A stretch of 64,000 nt of DNA. Source: Diphasiastrum complanatum. Lineage: Eukaryota > Streptophyta > Lycopodiopsida > Lycopodiales > Lycopodiaceae. Under the pieces are notes generated by a model, which was not told where the DNA came from, made no database searches, and was given only the letters and a program-made list of their open reading frames with translations. Each line of letters opens with the position of its first letter. The first letter of the stretch is position 1. Of the stretch, positions 62,812 to 64,000 are shown in pieces. The translations under genes were made by a program, and so were the position numbers. The stretch spans positions 15,628,928-15,692,927 of the forward strand of contig CM055094.1 of NCBI GenBank assembly GCA_029204225.1, in the 5' to 3' direction.

Positions 62812-64000
62812 CTAAGGCTCGTCAGAGTCATGGTAGGAACCATCATCTGAATCTGTGCCTGACTGCAGATCCCAAGGGTCTATAGATGAATCAGGACTGG
62901 AGGGAGCCATATGCCGTGGTGTGGCCCTGGCTCTGCCGTGTGCTCCGGCTCTCTGCTGCGTGCTCTGGCTCTGGATCCTCCCCCTGCCTCTACCTCTGCC
63001 TCTGCCTCTCTCCCCTCCTCTGCCCCCCCTCTGCCTGCCCCCACCCCTGTGTCTACCCGTGTCTGTGTGTCAGGTGGCTGTGATCCAACGCCCTGGGATG
63101 GCCCTACCCACTGTGATGATGCCTGGCCGACAACTGCCTGTGATGCTCCACTCCTGTCTACAAAAAGCGAACTCAGCCCCCCCCCTCCCAGAACCTCTAG
63201 GTCTCCCCCTAGGCCTACGTGTAGGAATGGCTGGCTCCTCCTCTGTCTCCGCATCAGGGTCCACAGCAAGTCAGCCAGGTCATCCCCCTGCGCCTCCGCC
63301 CCCATCTCCTCATCCTCCTCCGTATCCCCCTCAACCCACTCCTCCTCCTCCTGATAGTCAGCCCCGAGCTCCTCTCCACCCTCCAAGCCCTCATCATCCC
63401 CCTCCTCAGCCCTAGCCCTCTGCCTGTCTGCCCTCCTCGAACGCCGTAGAGCCCATGCGTCAGCCTGCGCCTGTCTATATAGATCTCTATAGATCTCATC
63501 ATCCATCTCCTCCTGCGTGGGTGGTGCCCGAGGAGCAGCAGCTGCCGAATCCACCAAGCAAGTGTCAGGGTTCACCTGCAACCAAAAACAATACATTGTT
63601 GTCAGCAATTCAAGCGCAATTCAAAAGCAATTCAGTTCGTCAAAGCACAGCAAGAAACAAGGGGTGATGATGTGACTCACCTTGAGCATCTGTCCCCCTC
63701 CTCGTGTGCGCCTCAGCATACGGCCGTTGGTGTTCACAAACACCAATCGCCTACACTGCTCGATGGACAACCTGTTCCTCTTCTGCGTGTGATACAAGGC
63801 CCAGGTGCTCCAATTTCGCTCGCAAGCTCCTGCTGAACAGTCCTGTGCAAGGACTCTCTCGGCCAGTCGTCGCAGGTCACCTGTGCCGCGCCCATGGTAG
63901 CCCCACCATGAAATAGGCCTCAACATATCCTCCCTCCGTCGACTCTGCTCTCCATTGAAAGGAAACTGGTAGCGCTCAAAGATTAGCAGCTGGTATGCAA
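62812..64000 (-). pseudogene. hAT transposase remnant (copy C, last two exons)
   Basis: Exon 6 is 62812-63575 and exon 5 runs from 63681 past the right edge. Exon 5 encodes FERYQFPFNGEQSRRRED and CERNWSTWALYHTQKRNRL. Exon 6 encodes the acidic region (YQEEEEWVEGDTEEDEEMG), an AT-hook-like RPRGRPRGS, and a tail ending SYHDSDEP then TAG in the frame shared with copies A and B. Lesions: a one-base deletion near 63264 (VDPDAETEE lost from frame) and a frame change near 62920. Exon 5 is otherwise open in the window. Confidence 0.85.

Larger units (their letters stand above)
62253..64000 (-). mobile_element. hAT-like DNA transposon, copy C (3' part; 5' part outside window)
   Basis: Its 3' terminus starts at 62253 with CATAGTTGCACTGCG, followed by GAAACGCGTTTC units and a T tract, then two CT tracts (62511-62540 and 62656-62690) at the positions where copy B has GA tracts, then the transposase tail exon. 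It is oriented opposite to the host C3HC gene. The terminus matches copy A's other end closely, so A and C belong to one subgroup. Confidence 0.88.

Overview
The window is nuclear DNA of a land plant, probably one with a large, transposon-rich genome (a fern, lycophyte or gymnosperm would fit; the sequence does not prove which). The evidence is spliced genes with plant-type products, one intron of about 9.6 kb, an intronless PLS-type PPR gene, and transposable elements of at least five kinds filling almost everything else. (GA/CT)n microsatellites are exceptionally abundant, and several are over 100 bp long.

Four host loci can be supported. (1) 4233-15247, plus strand: the phosphatase part of a UBLCP1-like ubiquitin-like/CTD phosphatase, five exons; the N-terminal ubiquitin-like exons are not in the window or not recognisable. 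(2) 26610-30261, minus strand: a complete four-exon prefoldin subunit 5 gene of 155 codons plus stop. (3) 47981-50086, plus strand: an intronless PLS-type PPR gene ending in a frameshift within the E motif, followed by a decayed duplicate of that motif. (4) 60027-60495, plus strand: the first two exons of a C3HC zinc-finger (NIPA/ZC3HC1-like) gene that continues to the right.

The most coherent mobile system is a hAT-like family with a BED finger, a DUF659-type core, a CERNWS-type dimerisation region, and a long acidic, AT-hook and RG-rich tail. Copy B (5128-10259) has both ends, terminal inverted repeats and a perfect 8-bp target duplication (GTTCTGAT), and sits inside the large UBLCP1 intron. 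Copy A (left edge to 3063) and copy C (62253 to the right edge) are cut by the window. A 778-bp non-autonomous relative (60768-61545) has its own perfect 8-bp duplication (CTTGCCAC) and lies in the second intron of the zinc-finger gene. Smaller relics lie at 3235-3594, 5034-5119, 13318-13370 and 51688-51800. Each element carries palindromic subterminal motifs whose two arms change together (GAATCGCGATTC in B, GAAACGCGTTTC in A and C). Copies B and C carry GA tracts at matching places in their 3' regions, so the element carries microsatellite seeds.

The rest, left to right: a minus-strand Copia-like element with a 455-bp LTR and a 384-codon gag-like ORF inserted in a Ty3 integrase relic (10.3-12.9 kb); a 3'-flank tandem duplication (15.4-16.1 kb); a decayed Copia element (17.1-21.9 kb); two CACTA transposase fragments in opposite orientation (22.5-23.5 kb); a spaced direct repeat (24.1-25.5 kb); a Ty3-type element with two diverged LTRs (30.6-36.0 kb); Copia RT and gag relics (36.3-38.6 kb); a minisatellite of hairpin-forming units (38.9-39.4 kb) followed by a strongly A-rich block; a CACTA relic with DUF4218 and DUF4216 segments (40.8-41.9 kb); Ty3 and Copia relics (52.8-57.8 kb). 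A very small tRNA-derived SINE family has copies at 26.45 and 42.38 kb, the latter with a perfect 16-bp target duplication. All transposon coding regions seen are broken by stops, frameshifts, deletions or lost splice sites.
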